DNA of 64,000 nucleotides from Costus lasius (taxonomy: Eukaryota; Streptophyta; Magnoliopsida; Zingiberales; Costaceae). The translations under genes were made by a program, and so were the position numbers. Shown here in pieces: positions 47,101-59,300 of this stretch (position 1 is its first letter; each line of letters opens with the position of its first letter). Under the pieces are notes generated by a model, which searched no databases, was not told the origin of the DNA, and worked only from the letters and a program-made list of their open reading frames with translations. Where the stretch lies: assembly GCA_027563935.2 (NCBI GenBank), contig CM050449.1, positions 48,086,507 to 48,150,506 of the forward strand, in the 5' to 3' direction.

Positions 47101-48577
47101 TATGTAGCTTTTCTCAGAGTACAATCTGCTTTGTTGCAGAAGATCAGAGATCAGCAGTCTGTGGATCCGAAATTAGTTCAGATCAGGGATAGTCTGATTG
47201 ATGGCGCAGTTCAGGACTTTAGTGTGTCTGATGATGGTATTCTTCGGTTTCGTGGAAGGGTATGTGTCCCTGAGGAACCAAACTTGAGGAAAGAAATATT
47301 GGAGGACAGCCATAACTCCAAATATTCTCTACATCCTGGTGTGACTAAGATGTATCAGGACCTCAAGAAAAAACTTTTGGTGGCCGGGTATGAAGAAAGA
47401 GGTATATGATTTTGTCTCTAGATGTTTGACCTGTCAGACTATAAAGGCTGAACACCAGAAGCCTGGTGGTTTGTTGCAGTCTCTTCCTATTCCTGAGTGG
47501 AAGTGGGAATGCATCAGTATGGATTTTGTGTGTGGTTTGCCTAGAACCAGATTGGGTCATGATGCTATTTGGGTGATTGTTGATAGACTCACCAAATCAG
47601 CCCATTTTCTTCCGATCAAGATGACTTATTCTTTGGAGAGACTGGCTAGATTGTATATTGATGAGATAGTCAGACTACATGGAGTGCCTGTCGATATTGT
47701 GTCTGATAGGGACTCTCGATTTTTGTCCAGATTTTGGAGGAGTTTACAGGAGGGTTTGGGTACTAAGTTGAGTTTTAGTACCGCATACCATCCTCAGTCT
47801 GATGGCCAGACGGAGCGTACTATACAGACTCTAGAGGATTTGTTGAGAGCCTATGTGGTTGATTGGAGTTCTGAGTGGAACCGGGATCTATCTTTGATAG
47901 AGTTCACTTATAATAATAGTTTCCACTCCAGTATTCAGATGGCTCCTTATGAGGCTTTGTATGGGAGAAGGTGTAGGACTCCCTTGTGTTGGGAGGAAAC
48001 TGGTGACAGAATGATTTTGAGATCTGATGCAGTACAGGAGACTACTGATAAGGTCAGAGAGATTCAGGATAAACTGAAAATTGCTCGGGACAGACAGAAG
48101 AGTTATGCTGATGACCGTCGTCGTCCCTTGGAGTTTATGGTAGGGGACCATGTGTTCTTGAAGGTGTCGCCTACTAAGGGTGTTATGAGATTTGGCAAAA
48201 AGGGCAAGTTGAACCCTAGGTTTGTAGGCCCTTTTGATATTATTGAGAGAGTTGGTCCAGTGGCTTACCGATTGGCTTTACCTCCTGCTATGGATCATGT
48301 GCATAATGTATTCCATGTCTCTGCTTTGAGGAAATATCATCCTGATCCATCTCATGTGTTGGAGTTGGAACCTCTTCAGATTCAGAGTGACTTGACTTTT
48401 GAGGAAAGACCTCTCCGGATTATGGATAGAAAAGATAAAGTTCTGAGGAACAAGACTATACCTTTGGTGAAGGTTATCTGGGGAAATCAATCAGTTGAAG
48501 AAGCGACTTGGGAGACTGAAGCTGATATGAGGAAAAATTATGCTTACCTCTTTGATGATATGGATGCTGAGCTTTAG
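44182..48577 (+). pseudogene. gag-pol: Element F gag-pol, single +1 frameshift
   Basis: The first frame (44182-47409) covers a gag capsid-type domain, knuckles [14 protein letters not shown] (residue 264) and [14 protein letters not shown] (residue 284), protease with DPG at residues 347-349, RT with FIDD (681-684), RNase H, and the start of the integrase zinc domain. The second frame (to 48577) covers the rest of integrase (SMDF, SDRDSRF, DGQTERTIQT) and a chromodomain (KVIWGNQSVEEATWE). One extra A in the A-run at 47368-47373 separates them; the next frame is entered by +1. The ORF start is uncertain: ATGCCTCGC at 44224 looks like the original gag start but is quickly closed, so the gag N-terminus may be deleted. 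Confidence 0.93.
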
Positions 48578-48606
48578 AGGACTAAAGCTTTATAAGGAGG
48601 GAGGAA

Positions 48607-51600
48607 TGTAAGATCCAAGGATCTTAAGTTCTGGTAAGCATTATTTTCTATGATAAATTATGATAAATTATTGATGTAAATAAAATTATTGACTGAGTTA
48701 TTATTCCTGAGTATTGATTGTTAATTTATGATAAATTAACTAGAGATTTTGTTGTTAATTAACTGATTTATTGATTGTTAATTTGTAATTAATGGATTTG
48801 AGTTTATTTGGTTGTTAATTTATTGTAAATTAATTAGAGATTATTGATTTGATTATTGGCTGTTAATTTATGATAAATTATTATTGGTTGTCCATGATAA
48901 ATTAATTAGGATTTATGGGTTGTAAATTGTAAGTTAATTAATTAGACCTTATTGGTTAATTAAATCCTTATTGGATATTAATTAAGTCCTTATTGGATTT
49001 CGGTTAAGTGAATGGTTAATGGTTAAGTTAATTAAATTAATTGGTTAACTATGGGTTATTGGGTTTGAAAAATTCGAAATTATGAGTTAAATGGGTTAAA
49101 CCCTATTGGAATTAATTGGTTAATGGGTTTAAAATTTAAAAACCCAAAGTTTAAGTGGTAATATCGAATAGGGTGAGATTGTGGGCGTTTTTTTTTGGCT
49201 TGAGGAAATCTTGGGGCGGCTAGGGCAAAGAAGAAGGCGATTCTTGGAGTTGTTGAGGTGATTTTCTTCATCTTCTTCCCCTTGGCGATTTTTCCTTGAA
49301 GTGAAGAAATTTCCTTGGTGTTTGGTGGTGACATCAAAGGCTTTGAACGATTTCTTTTGTGGAAAATTTTCGGTTTAAGAGGTGAGTGGATTTTCTCTTC
49401 CACTTAATCCATGTATGCTTGAGATTATTGCTTAGAAACATGGCATGAACCCTTAATTTCAATTTTTGTACATGTTTCTATGTTTTCCCTAAAATTTCGA
49501 AAACCCTAGATTGTATGAGAATTAGGGCTTTTCATTATTAAGGCTTCTAATCATCAATTAGACCTTGTTTAAGCATGTATGTAGCTTTAGTTTTTCAATT
49601 GCATGAAGTTTAGGGCTTGAATGAGAATTTCGACCCTTCTTCATGAAGTTACGCCCAAATGCATGGGTAAAATTTGGGGAAAACTTGATATTCATGAAAT
49701 TAGGTATATGAGGACTCTACTGTAATTTTTTGAGAATTTTTAGAAATAAAAGTTTCTGTTGACTGACATTGACCTAGGGGTAATTCGGTAAATTTTCTAG
49801 TTAAAATTGGGGAAAACTTGAAATCTCGAATCTAGGGATCATGAGGGATGTAATGAATATTTTTACGAAATTTTTGGATAACTTTTCCTGCATGACTTAA
49901 ACTTTGAACTAGGGGTATTTCAGTCTTTTGTTATCAGAACTAGTAGAAAACTATGAAGTTGTGATATTCTACATTTATGTTAATTGTGAACGAAATTTGG
50001 TGAATTTTCTGTATTATTATGTATTTTTAATTGAATGGTGTATGTAGAAAGTAATGACATGAAATATTGATAGAGAACATTGGTTGATAACTTAGCAAAA
50101 TTACACTAAACTGACCAGCCTGAAATTTAAGGACTACACTATGTTATGTGATTTTTAAATATTGTGATTTGTGATTTTTGGCATGTTAAGTGATCTTTGA
50201 ATATGTGAATATTATGTGGTTATGTGAAATTCGAAAATTATGTGGTTATGAGGTTCGAATATTATGTGTTGTGATTATGTGATGGTTAGGACTAAGGCTA
50301 GGTGTAACTATGAACTCAAGGGGATAGCCCTGTTATGTGATATGTTAAGGGTTTGAATTTCAGCCCTGTATTGTGATATGTGAGGAGGTTGATGTTCAGC
50401 CTGCCTATTGTGATTATTGTGATGGGGGTTGATGTTCAGCCTGCCGATGTGATTTTGTGATGGCTATCCTAGAGTCTAGTTGACACTTAGGAGTCCACCT
50501 TTGTGAAATGTGAAATAAGATATGTGTGTTGTCCAGTAGGAACCTTTTGGGAGAACGGGTTTTGACCCAAAGTGCCATGTCTTGGTCAGACAGGGGCCAC
50601 CTCTTGATGTCATTACTCTTTTATGTGTTGGGAATGATATAAGACCCAAAGTGCCATGTCTTGGTCAGACAGGGGCCACCTCCTGATTCTATTCTCGTTT
50701 TATGTTATGGCGGGATAGACCAGCGTGCCACGTCGTGACCTGACGGGGGCCACCTCCTGATTCTATTCTCGTTTTATGTTATGGCGTGATAGACCAGCGT
50801 GCCACGTCGTGACCTGACGGGGGCCACCTCCTGATTCTATTCACTGTCCATGTTTATGTGTTGCACGAGATTTTGCAGCTCCCAGTGCTTTGGCCAAGCC
50901 GGGTTAGACCATATTGGTCACTACTGAATATGCTGGACAACTAGGTTAAAAATGTGTTGGTGTGTTTAGTTGGTTTAGAATATGTGTGTTTAGTTGGTTT
51001 AGAGTATAACTCTAGAACCTGAGTTTGTTTAGAACCTGAGTTGATTATGTTAGTGTGTACATCTGACTGTTTATGTGACTTCTGTATATTTAATCTGGTG
51101 ATATGTTGACATTATGTTCCTGTTAAAGATTTTTAAAACAATCTGCCTATATTTTTGAGTGTATGTTATGGATGGTCAATTAGACTATCCACTCACTGGG
51201 CTGTGTAGCTCACCCCTCACTATTTTCAGGTATAGAGCAGGAGCGCAGTTAGCATGATATTGATGTTGTGATTTATGCTTATGATGCCGGTTGTGGCCCC
51301 ATGTTTATGCTTAATTAATTTGAGGCTGGCTGTGGCCGAATATGAATTTTATGATTTATGTGAACCATGTGATGTGAACCATGTGAACTATGAAAAATTG
51401 TGTTGCCAGACTGTGGCAGTTAAATGATGTTGATTCTTGTGTCACCGCGGGCTTCAGCCTGGTTTCGGTGTTTGGTATTAGTTTATAAAATCGATTTTGT
51501 GGATTTGTTTTGAAATTGGAGTTGATGTGTATTTTTGCAATCGGTTTTGATACAACTGTAACGTGCATATGTCTAGTGCACGTATTGCGTGGTGGCAGGT

Positions 51601-51779
51601 ACCTTTATGAGATTTATGATTTGTGATTCGAAGATTTTATGTGTTTGGAGTTTTGAAAATTTTCAGATCGTGTTTTCTTGAACTCGGTTTTACCTAGCAT
51701 TTGATCGATCTTATATGAAACATCCTATTCCCTTTGTGATTGTGTTCTTTGTTTGGGGTTAAGAATGTGGGATGTTACA
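48607..51779 (+). repeat. Element F 3' LTR
   Basis: 3,173 bp, essentially identical to the 5' LTR. GAGGGAGGAA before it is the likely polypurine tract. Confidence 0.95.
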
Positions 51780-51784
51780 GTTGG
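51780..51784. repeat. TSD of element F, right copy (GTTGG)
   Basis: Matches 40923-40927. Confidence 0.94.
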
Positions 51785-54123
51785 CGATCTCTAGCAGAAA
51801 AGGTAGATTCTTTGTATAATCATTTTGATTCTTTTCAGATGCAAACTGCTGCTATTTCTTCTGTTACTTGTGATGTATGTGGAAATCATGGGCACTATGC
51901 TGAAGAGTGTAAGGTTATAGTTGATCAGGGTAGTGAGCAAGTTAATGCAGTAGGGGGTTACAATCAAGGTAGAAATAATGACCCTTACTATAATACCTAT
52001 AACCCTGGTTGGAGGAACCATCCTAATTTGTCTTGGAAGAGTAACAATCATGCTAGTGGACAGAATGAAAATAGAGGGTATCAGTAGAGACAACCAAATC
52101 AGAGTCAACCCCAAAAATCTAGTTTAGAGGACATGTTTGAAAATTTCATGGGTGCTCAGATGAGACAAATTGAGGAAGTTTCAGAGAGTCTTAAGCAAAT
52201 TAATTCTAGGTTAGATGATGTTGTTGCTCACAATAAGATTTTAGAGGCACAGATAGCACAACAGGCTAGCACAGCTTATAGACCCCAGGGTAATTACCTA
52301 CCAAACCTGAACATAACCTTAGGGAACATTGTAATGTCATCACAACTAGGAGTGGAAAATAGTTAGAGGACCCCAGGGGATCACTAGATCATGATGAGGA
52401 AGAGACTAATATTAGCCCTAGCAGTGAACTAGTTTTGGAATCACAACCTGCACATGCGCAGTCCCATCCTATCTCACCACCTTCTAAGGAGGATAAGCCT
52501 TCACAGAATGGTGATTTGCCCTGTGAAGTTGATATTCCTAGACCTAGTTCACCACCACCATATAGGCCACCTATACCTTTTCCCCAGAGGATTGTGCAAG
52601 CCAAGTTAGATAGGCAGTTTGGGAAATTTTTTGATGTTTTGAAAACATTGTATATTAACATTCTATTTACAGATGCCTTAACTCAAATACCTTCATATGC
52701 AAAATTTTTGAAAGATATTTTATCCAATAAAATAAAAATAGAGGACTATGGTACTGTGACACTAACTGAGGAATGCAGTGCTCTTATTCAAAATAAGTTG
52801 CCACCGAAATTAAAGAATCCAGGTAGTTTTTTTATTCCTTGTTTGATTGGGAGTGTAGCTTTCGACTGAGCCTTATGTGATTTGGGAGCCAGTGTGAGTC
52901 TAATGCCTTTGTCTGTGTGTAGGAAACTGGATATGGGGGCTCCTAAACCAACTTCAATATCTTTGCAGCTCGCTGATTACTCAGTGAAGTATCCTGTAGG
53001 TATTCTTGAGGATGTTCCTATCCAAGTTGGTAAGTATTTTGTACCTACTGATTTTGTCGTTGTTGAGATGGAAGAAGCTACGAAAATTCCTATTATTCTT
53101 GGTAGACCGTTCTTAGCCACTACAGGAGCATTTATTGATGTAAAGAATGGTAAACTCACTCTAAATATTGGTGATAACAAAATTGAGTTTGATTTGAAAG
53201 ATTCATTGAAAAAACCTTCATATGCTAGTTCATGCTGTAGTGTTCATGCTGTTGATGATGTGGTTTAGGATCTTGGTTTCTTATTTGATGATCCTTCTAA
53301 TTTTGATTCTGATTCTTGTGATGATTCATGTGATGTTTTGGACTGCACTATATTTGATGATGAAAAAGAAAAAATTCCAAAAGTTGAACTCAAAGCTTTA
53401 CTTGATAATCTTCGCTATGAATTCCTTGTTCCTAAGTCTACTTACCCTATTATTGTTGATGCTCAATTAGATGAAAGGGAGATTGATTTGCTCTTGAAGG
53501 AGTTGAGGGTTCATAGAAAGGTAATTGGGTATACCATTGATGACTTGAAAGGAATTAATCCTTCTTTTTGTATGCACAGGATTCATATGGAAGATGAGCA
53601 CAAGCCACATGTGGATTTCCAAAGAAGACTCAACCCATCTATGAAGGAAGTTGTAAAGAAGGAAGTTTTGAAATTGCTTGATGCTGGTATTATCTACCCT
53701 ATCTCTGATAGTAAGTGGGTAAGTCCTGTACATTGTGTTCCTAAAAAGGGGGGTGTCACAGTTATGAAAAACAAAGATAATGAGTTGATTCCTGTTAGAA
53801 CAATTACTAGTTGGCGCATGTGTATTGATTATAGGAAATTAAATACTGCCACTAGGAAAAACCACTTCCCCTCACCTTTTATTGATTAGATGGTTTAGAG
53901 ACTTGCTAAGCATTCTTATTTTTGTTTTCTTGATGGATATTCTAGATTTTTTTCAAATTCCCATTCATCCTGATGATCAAGACAAGACCACCTTTACTTG
54001 CCCATATGGTACTTTTGCTTATAGGAGGATGCCTTTTGGATTATGTAATGCACCTGCTACTTTTCAGAGGTGTATGGTGGCAATATTTTCTGAATTTATT
54101 GAAGATTTTATGGGTGTTTTTTA
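51785..54123 (+). pseudogene. gag-pol: Element G gag, protease and partial RT
   Basis: After F the Athila gag continues (SLAEKVDSLYNHFDSFQ) with knuckle CDVCGNHGHYAEEC near 51870, then a coiled region (about 52130-52260), a proline-rich linker, protease (ALCDLGASVSLMPLSVC near 52870) and RT up to FIEDFMGVF at 54117. Stops include TAG near 52087, TGA near 52868, TAG near 53266 and two TAGs near 53887-53898. An extra T in a T-run near 53950 shifts the frame. Most stops are explained by C-to-T changes of CAA, CAG or CGA. The RT ends where H's LTR begins. No capsid core is visible between the N-terminal remnant and the knuckle. Confidence 0.88.
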
Positions 54124-56187
54124 TGACACCAAAATATATAGTATATTTTGTATCATTTCAGAAATCTTTTCATGCTAAATTGAGAATCTTTTGCTTGTTT
54201 TCATGATAAATTCATCGAATATTGCAAAGTCTACTTCTGTATTGGTTTTTCTTAATTTTTAGGTAAAAAGGCACTATTTCAGAGAGTTTTCAAGCAAAAT
54301 CAAATACATAGAAGAATTATCATCATCAAGAGGAAATCACCCAAGAAATTTCACGCAAAACGGAGCAAGTCAGCATATTACGGCAGTGCCATAATCCATT
54401 TTACGATACCGTAATTTTAGACAGTACCGTAAAATCCGATCCCTGCCGTATTTTGAGGAGTTTGTAAAAAAAGAGTTATTCGAATTTTATGGCACCGCCG
54501 TAAACAATATTACGGTACCGTATTTCAGAGCGCTTCAGAACAGAAACTTCACCCGATTTTACGGCACCAACGTAAAGGACATGGGCCATATTTTCCGATC
54601 ACTTACGAACAGAAAGTTTCCTTGATTTTACGGCAGCACCGTAAACCAGATAACGGTGCCGTAATTCCTAGACAATATCAGAACAGAAGACTCGAGCGAT
54701 TTTACGGCAGTACCGTAAACTATTCCACTGCCGTAATTCTTGTTCTGAACGCGACGCCCAGGTCAACTTCGACGCCCGATTTTTGCGGAGAGGATTGCGG
54801 GCGATCCAGAACTCTAAATTGGATACCGTAAGAAGCAAAAGAGGAGCTTTTGACGGGGGAACTAGGCAGACACCAAAAGCCCCAATTTTCATCCACTATC
54901 GAGGGAGAAATTGCGATTCACGCCGCCGCCTAGGGTTTCACCGCCGCGCTCGATCCAGATGATCTCCGGCCATGATTTTTCTACTGAAGCTTCGTCTGAA
55001 GGAGGAGACAACACACCAGAAGTTTCAAATCGAAAGGAGATCAATTGGAAGAGAAATCGAAGAAAAAAGAGTCGCCGACACTGTTCATCGACATTCTTTG
55101 CAAATTACGGCTATGAAATAATACTTCTCAGCCGTGCTGTATTTTCTAAACTTCTCTTTTCCTTTGATTTTTGATATTATTAAACTATGACTCATTATAA
55201 TTCCTTCACGATGATAGCTTAAACTACTTTTGGGACATGGGGGAGTAATTCACTTAATTTCCAATGACTAGATGACTACTTTTTCAATATTTCGTTGTGT
55301 TTAATCTTAGCACGATGATTTTGCTCATGTGATAATTGTGCTTAGACTCTCTATAAGTCCATGTTACTAATTATGTTCTTAGAATTTTCGCTGTTGACTG
55401 AAAGGTAATTGCTTGAGAATTTGGAACCCTAGAATTGCATGTTAGGAACCCTTCCTTAGGTTAGATCCAACTTGATCTATTCTAGTAGAATAATTGCCAT
55501 GATTATAACATGAATCTATATATCGATGTCTATTTGTCAAACGTGGATATCTTGTGCGAAAGCAAGGATCGGAACATTGGAGATCCATGAGTAAAGCTAG
55601 TGTCGAGACTCGTATGCACGAAAGTGATCCTTGAGACTCCACTAGAGGTTATCAACCTAGAATTTGGATGCACGAAAGTGATCCTTGAGTTCTTTGTTTG
55701 ATGATTTACTTATCTTCAGCGTTGGGACGAATCTTGCGCGAAAGCGAAGATAAATCCCTGTTCGGTTGTTTGCACGAAAGTGAAATAATCCTTTTATTAA
55801 GTAAATTACATCTTCATTATGATAAAATTGAACTAACTAAATCCTTATTCATATCTAGTCATAAAAGTTAAAGTGAACGAAACCCTAGTCCCAGCTTTTG
55901 TCTATGATAATTCCGTTTTAGTTTCCGATTGCTATTTTTCACTACTTCGAATTACCTAGATAGTAAGAAATCAACTATTTGGTATTCGACAACATAGGTC
56001 TCTGTGGGTTCGATATCTTAATTATTACTTCGAGTATCCATGCACTTGCGTAGATAACAACAAGTGTGGTAACCGAACAAGTTTTAATAGCCGTATCAGG
56101 GGGTGACAAGTCCCTGTGCGCCAATACTTAGGTTTTGGCTGCGACTTTAAGAATAAGTTTAGTTTACCTACTTGTTGGGATACAACA
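54124..56187 (+). repeat. Element H 5' LTR
   Basis: About 2,064 bp, TGACACC to ATACAACA. It holds the palindrome array at 54378-54738 and short coding-like but unsupported ORFs. Confidence 0.85.
54378..54738. repeat. Palindrome array in H 5' LTR
   Basis: Copies of TTACGGCA...TGCCGTAA and TTACGGTACCGTAA recur every 30-80 bases, along with CAGAACAGAAACTT-type spacers, giving degenerate units of about 75-80 bp. The counterpart in the 3' LTR is 62688-63033. Confidence 0.8.
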
Positions 56188-56193
56188 AGTTTT

Positions 56194-56211
56194 TGGCGCC
56201 GTTGCCGGGGA
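56194..56211 (+). other. Primer-binding site of element H (Asp tRNA)
   Basis: TGGCGCCGTTGCCGGGGA is the usual Asp-tRNA complement used by Athila elements. Confidence 0.88.
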
Positions 56212-56348
56212 ACTTAGTTTTGTCGATATTAAAGACGTTGAAATTATTGCTAGACTAGAATTAATTTATGTTCTATCTATCTGTTCTTCTCTGTTTATTT
56301 GAGTTACTTAATCTGTCTATTTTAGACTATACAGGGAATTTAAATCCA

Positions 56349-59300
56349 ATGGCAGAACAGAGATTACTTAGGGACTATGCTGTCCCTAGGCCACAAGAAA
56401 CACACTCTAGTATTATCAAACCCAGCATTGAAGCCGATAATTTCGAGATTAATCCTGCCTTCTTGACAATGATCCAGCAAAATCAATTTGGAGGAGATCC
56501 AATTGAAGATCCCTATCAACACTTACATCTTTTTCATGAATATTGTGATACCATTAAGATTTATGGAGTTTCTGATGATGCATTAAAGCTAAGATTATTT
56601 CCTTTTTCTCTCAGGGACCGAGCATGATTTTGGCTACATTCTAGACCTACTGGTGCATTTACTACATGGGAACAACTATCAGATGCTTTTCTGATAAAAT
56701 ACTTTCCACCAAGTAAAACCATCCAATTGAGAAAACAAATCATAAACTTTGCACAGAGAGATGGAGAACCATTTAACAAGGCGTGGGAGCGGTTCAAAGA
56801 TTTACTTCGGAAGTGCCCGCATCATAGCCTTGAAAATGGGACTTTAATCCATACATTCTACTATGGTTTACTTATTGATACCCGCCTAATTGTTGATACT
56901 TCTACAGGAGGAGCTATTATGAGTAAGACCGTGGAAGATGCATTTGTACTGTTTGAAGAAATGTCCTTAAACCATGACCAATGGAATTCTGAAGAAAGAA
57001 TGTTACATGGTAAGAATGAGAGTGAGGAATTGCAGACTCCAACTGAAGAGGTAAATTCTTTTAGTATAGAATCTTGGCTTGACAAGTTTATGGCTAATCA
57101 AACTCAATTTATGCAAAATCAAAACGAAAAAATAGAAAATCTTGAGGGAATGGTTAACCAACTTGCTTTTCAGGAAGAATCTTTAACTTCTTACGAGAAC
57201 TTCATAGAAAATCAAACGCCTAATGAACATTGCAATGTTGTTGTCACTAGAAGTGGAAAGAAACTAGGTGAAAACAGAGGAAGGTTTGAAAACAATGAAA
57301 AAGAGTCTTATTGTGATGAGGAATTAGAATTGGAAAAATCCTCTGAACATGAGCAAACCCCACCTAGTTTAACACCTCAAAAGGGTGATGAACCAAGAGG
57401 GGATGTGCCATGTAAAGAAGAAAACTCTAAGTCTGATTTGCCTCCGCCATATAAGCCACTTATACCTTTTCCTCAAAGGTTAGTGCAGGAAAAACTAGAC
57501 AAACAATTTGGGAAATTTTTAGATATCTTGAAAAAGCTTTACATTAATATTCCATTTACTGAAGCTTTATTGCAAATGCCTACATATGCTAAATTTTTAA
57601 AAGAGATTCTGTCTAATAAGAGGAAAATAGAAGACTATGGTACTGTGGCTTTAACTAAGGAATGTAGTGCCATTATACAAAACAAATTGTCACCTAAGTT
57701 GAAGGATCCAGGTAGTTTCTCTCTCCCTTGTTTTATTGGTAGTATGGCATTTGTCCGAGCCTTATGTGATTTGGGAGCTAGTGTGAGTCTAATGCCATTA
57801 TCTGTTTGCAGGAGGATGGACATGGGAGAGCTTAAACCAACTTCAATGTCTTTGCAGCTCGCCAATCGTTCTGTTAAATATCCTGTGGGGATTCTGGAAG
57901 ATGTGCCAGTTCAAGTAGGTAAGTATTTCATCTTTGCCGATTTTGTAGTTCTTAAGATAGAGGAAGATGCAAAAATCCCATAATACTTGGTAGACCATTT
58001 TTAGCCACAACAGGAGCACTCATTGATGTAAAAAATGGTAAGCTTTCTTTTAACATTGGGGGTGAAAAGATTGAGTATAACTTGTATAAAGCCTTGAAAA
58101 ATCCTTCAAATTCTAAGTATTGTTGCAGTATACATGATGGAGATGACATTATTTATGATCTTAATGATTTGTTTGTTGAAACCTCTGATTATGATTCTGA
58201 TTTTATTATCAAGGAAGAAACCAATTCTGAAACTAATGAATTTCTAGATTGCAATACTTGTGATAAAAAAGAAAAAACTCCAAAAATAGAGCTTAAGCCT
58301 TTACCTGATAATCTTCGTTATGAGTTTCTTGGTCCTAATTCTACTTATCCAGTTATAGTTGATGCACAGCTTGGAAAAAGGGAAACATAGTTGCTTCTCA
58401 AGGAATTAAGGATCCACAGAAAGGTAATTGGGTATTCTATTGATGACTTGAAAGGAATTAATCCTTCTTTTTGTATGCACAGGATCTTGATGGAAGAATA
58501 ACACAAGCCACAGGCAGATTTCCAAAGAAGACTGAACCCCTCTATGAAAGAAGTTGTAAAAAAGGAAGTTCTGAAATTACTTGATGCAGGTATTATCTAT
58601 CCTATCTCTGATAGAAAATGGGTAAGTCCTGTACATTGTGTTCCTAAGAAAGGAGTGGTAACTGTCATGAAAAACAAAGATAACGAGCTAATTCCTGTTA
58701 GAACTGTTACTAGTTGGCGCATGTGCATAGATTATAGAAAATTGAATGCTGCTACTAGGAAAGACCACTTTCCTCTACCTTTTATCGATCAAATGGTTGA
58801 AAGACTAACCAACCATTCTCATTTTTGCTTCTTAGATGGATATCCTGGTTTTTTTCAAATTCTCATACATCCTGATGATCAAGAGAAAACCACTTTCAGT
58901 TGCCCCTATAGAGCTTTTGCATATAGAAGAATGCCTTTTGGTTTATGTAATTCTCCTGCCACATTTCAGAGATGCATGATGGCTATTTTTTCTGATTTTA
59001 TTGAAGATTTTATGGATGTATTCATGGATGATTTCTCAGTATATGGTTCTTCCTTTGATAATTGTTTGGCTAACTTGTCTCGGGTTTTACAGAGATGTGA
59101 AGAAACTAACTTTATGCTTAATTGGGAAAAATGTCATTTCATGGTTAAGCAAGGGATAGTTTTGGGACACTTAATCTCAGAAAGAGGAATTGAAGTAGAC
59201 AAAGCAAAAATTGAAGTAATAGAAAAATTGGAGCCACCCACTACTGTGAAGGAGGTCCGAAGCTTCCTCGGACATGCAGGATTCTACCGGCGATTCATCA

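Larger units (their letters stand above)
40928..51779 (+). mobile_element. Element F: Tekay/Del chromovirus, very young, one frameshift
   Basis: This 10,852-bp plus-strand element has GTTGG duplications and two LTRs of 3,172 and 3,173 bp. By eye the LTRs differ by one T in a T-run and one G/A change. The order is PBS, gag with two zinc knuckles, protease, RT, RNase H, integrase and C-terminal chromodomain. The very small LTR difference makes it the most recent insertion visible. Only 82 bp separate the LTR from the ORF, and the gag N-terminus looks shortened. Confidence 0.95.
40524..54123 (+). mobile_element. Element G: Athila-type Ty3/gypsy, old, interrupted by F and H
   Basis: Visible: the last 51 bp of a 5' LTR (40524-40574), a decayed Asp-tRNA PBS (40581-40598), leader, gag N-terminus, then after F gag, protease and part of RT (51785-54123). 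The right end passes into H's 5' LTR inside the RT coding sequence, so the rest of pol should lie beyond H. At least six stop codons and one frameshift show it is the most decayed element here. Confidence 0.85.

Noticed and set aside
47362..47380. Programmed frameshift site (A-run followed by C) between F's two frames
   Set aside because: The reading phase does not fit a -1 slippery heptamer, and the next frame needs +1. Tekay elements normally use one frame, so a plain one-base insertion is likelier.
54124..54130. Internal deletion fusing G's RT to G's own 3' LTR
   Set aside because: The LTR here is followed by a PBS and a complete gag-pol, so it is H's 5' LTR; insertion of H into G is simpler. 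The right flank is outside the window, so this stays open.
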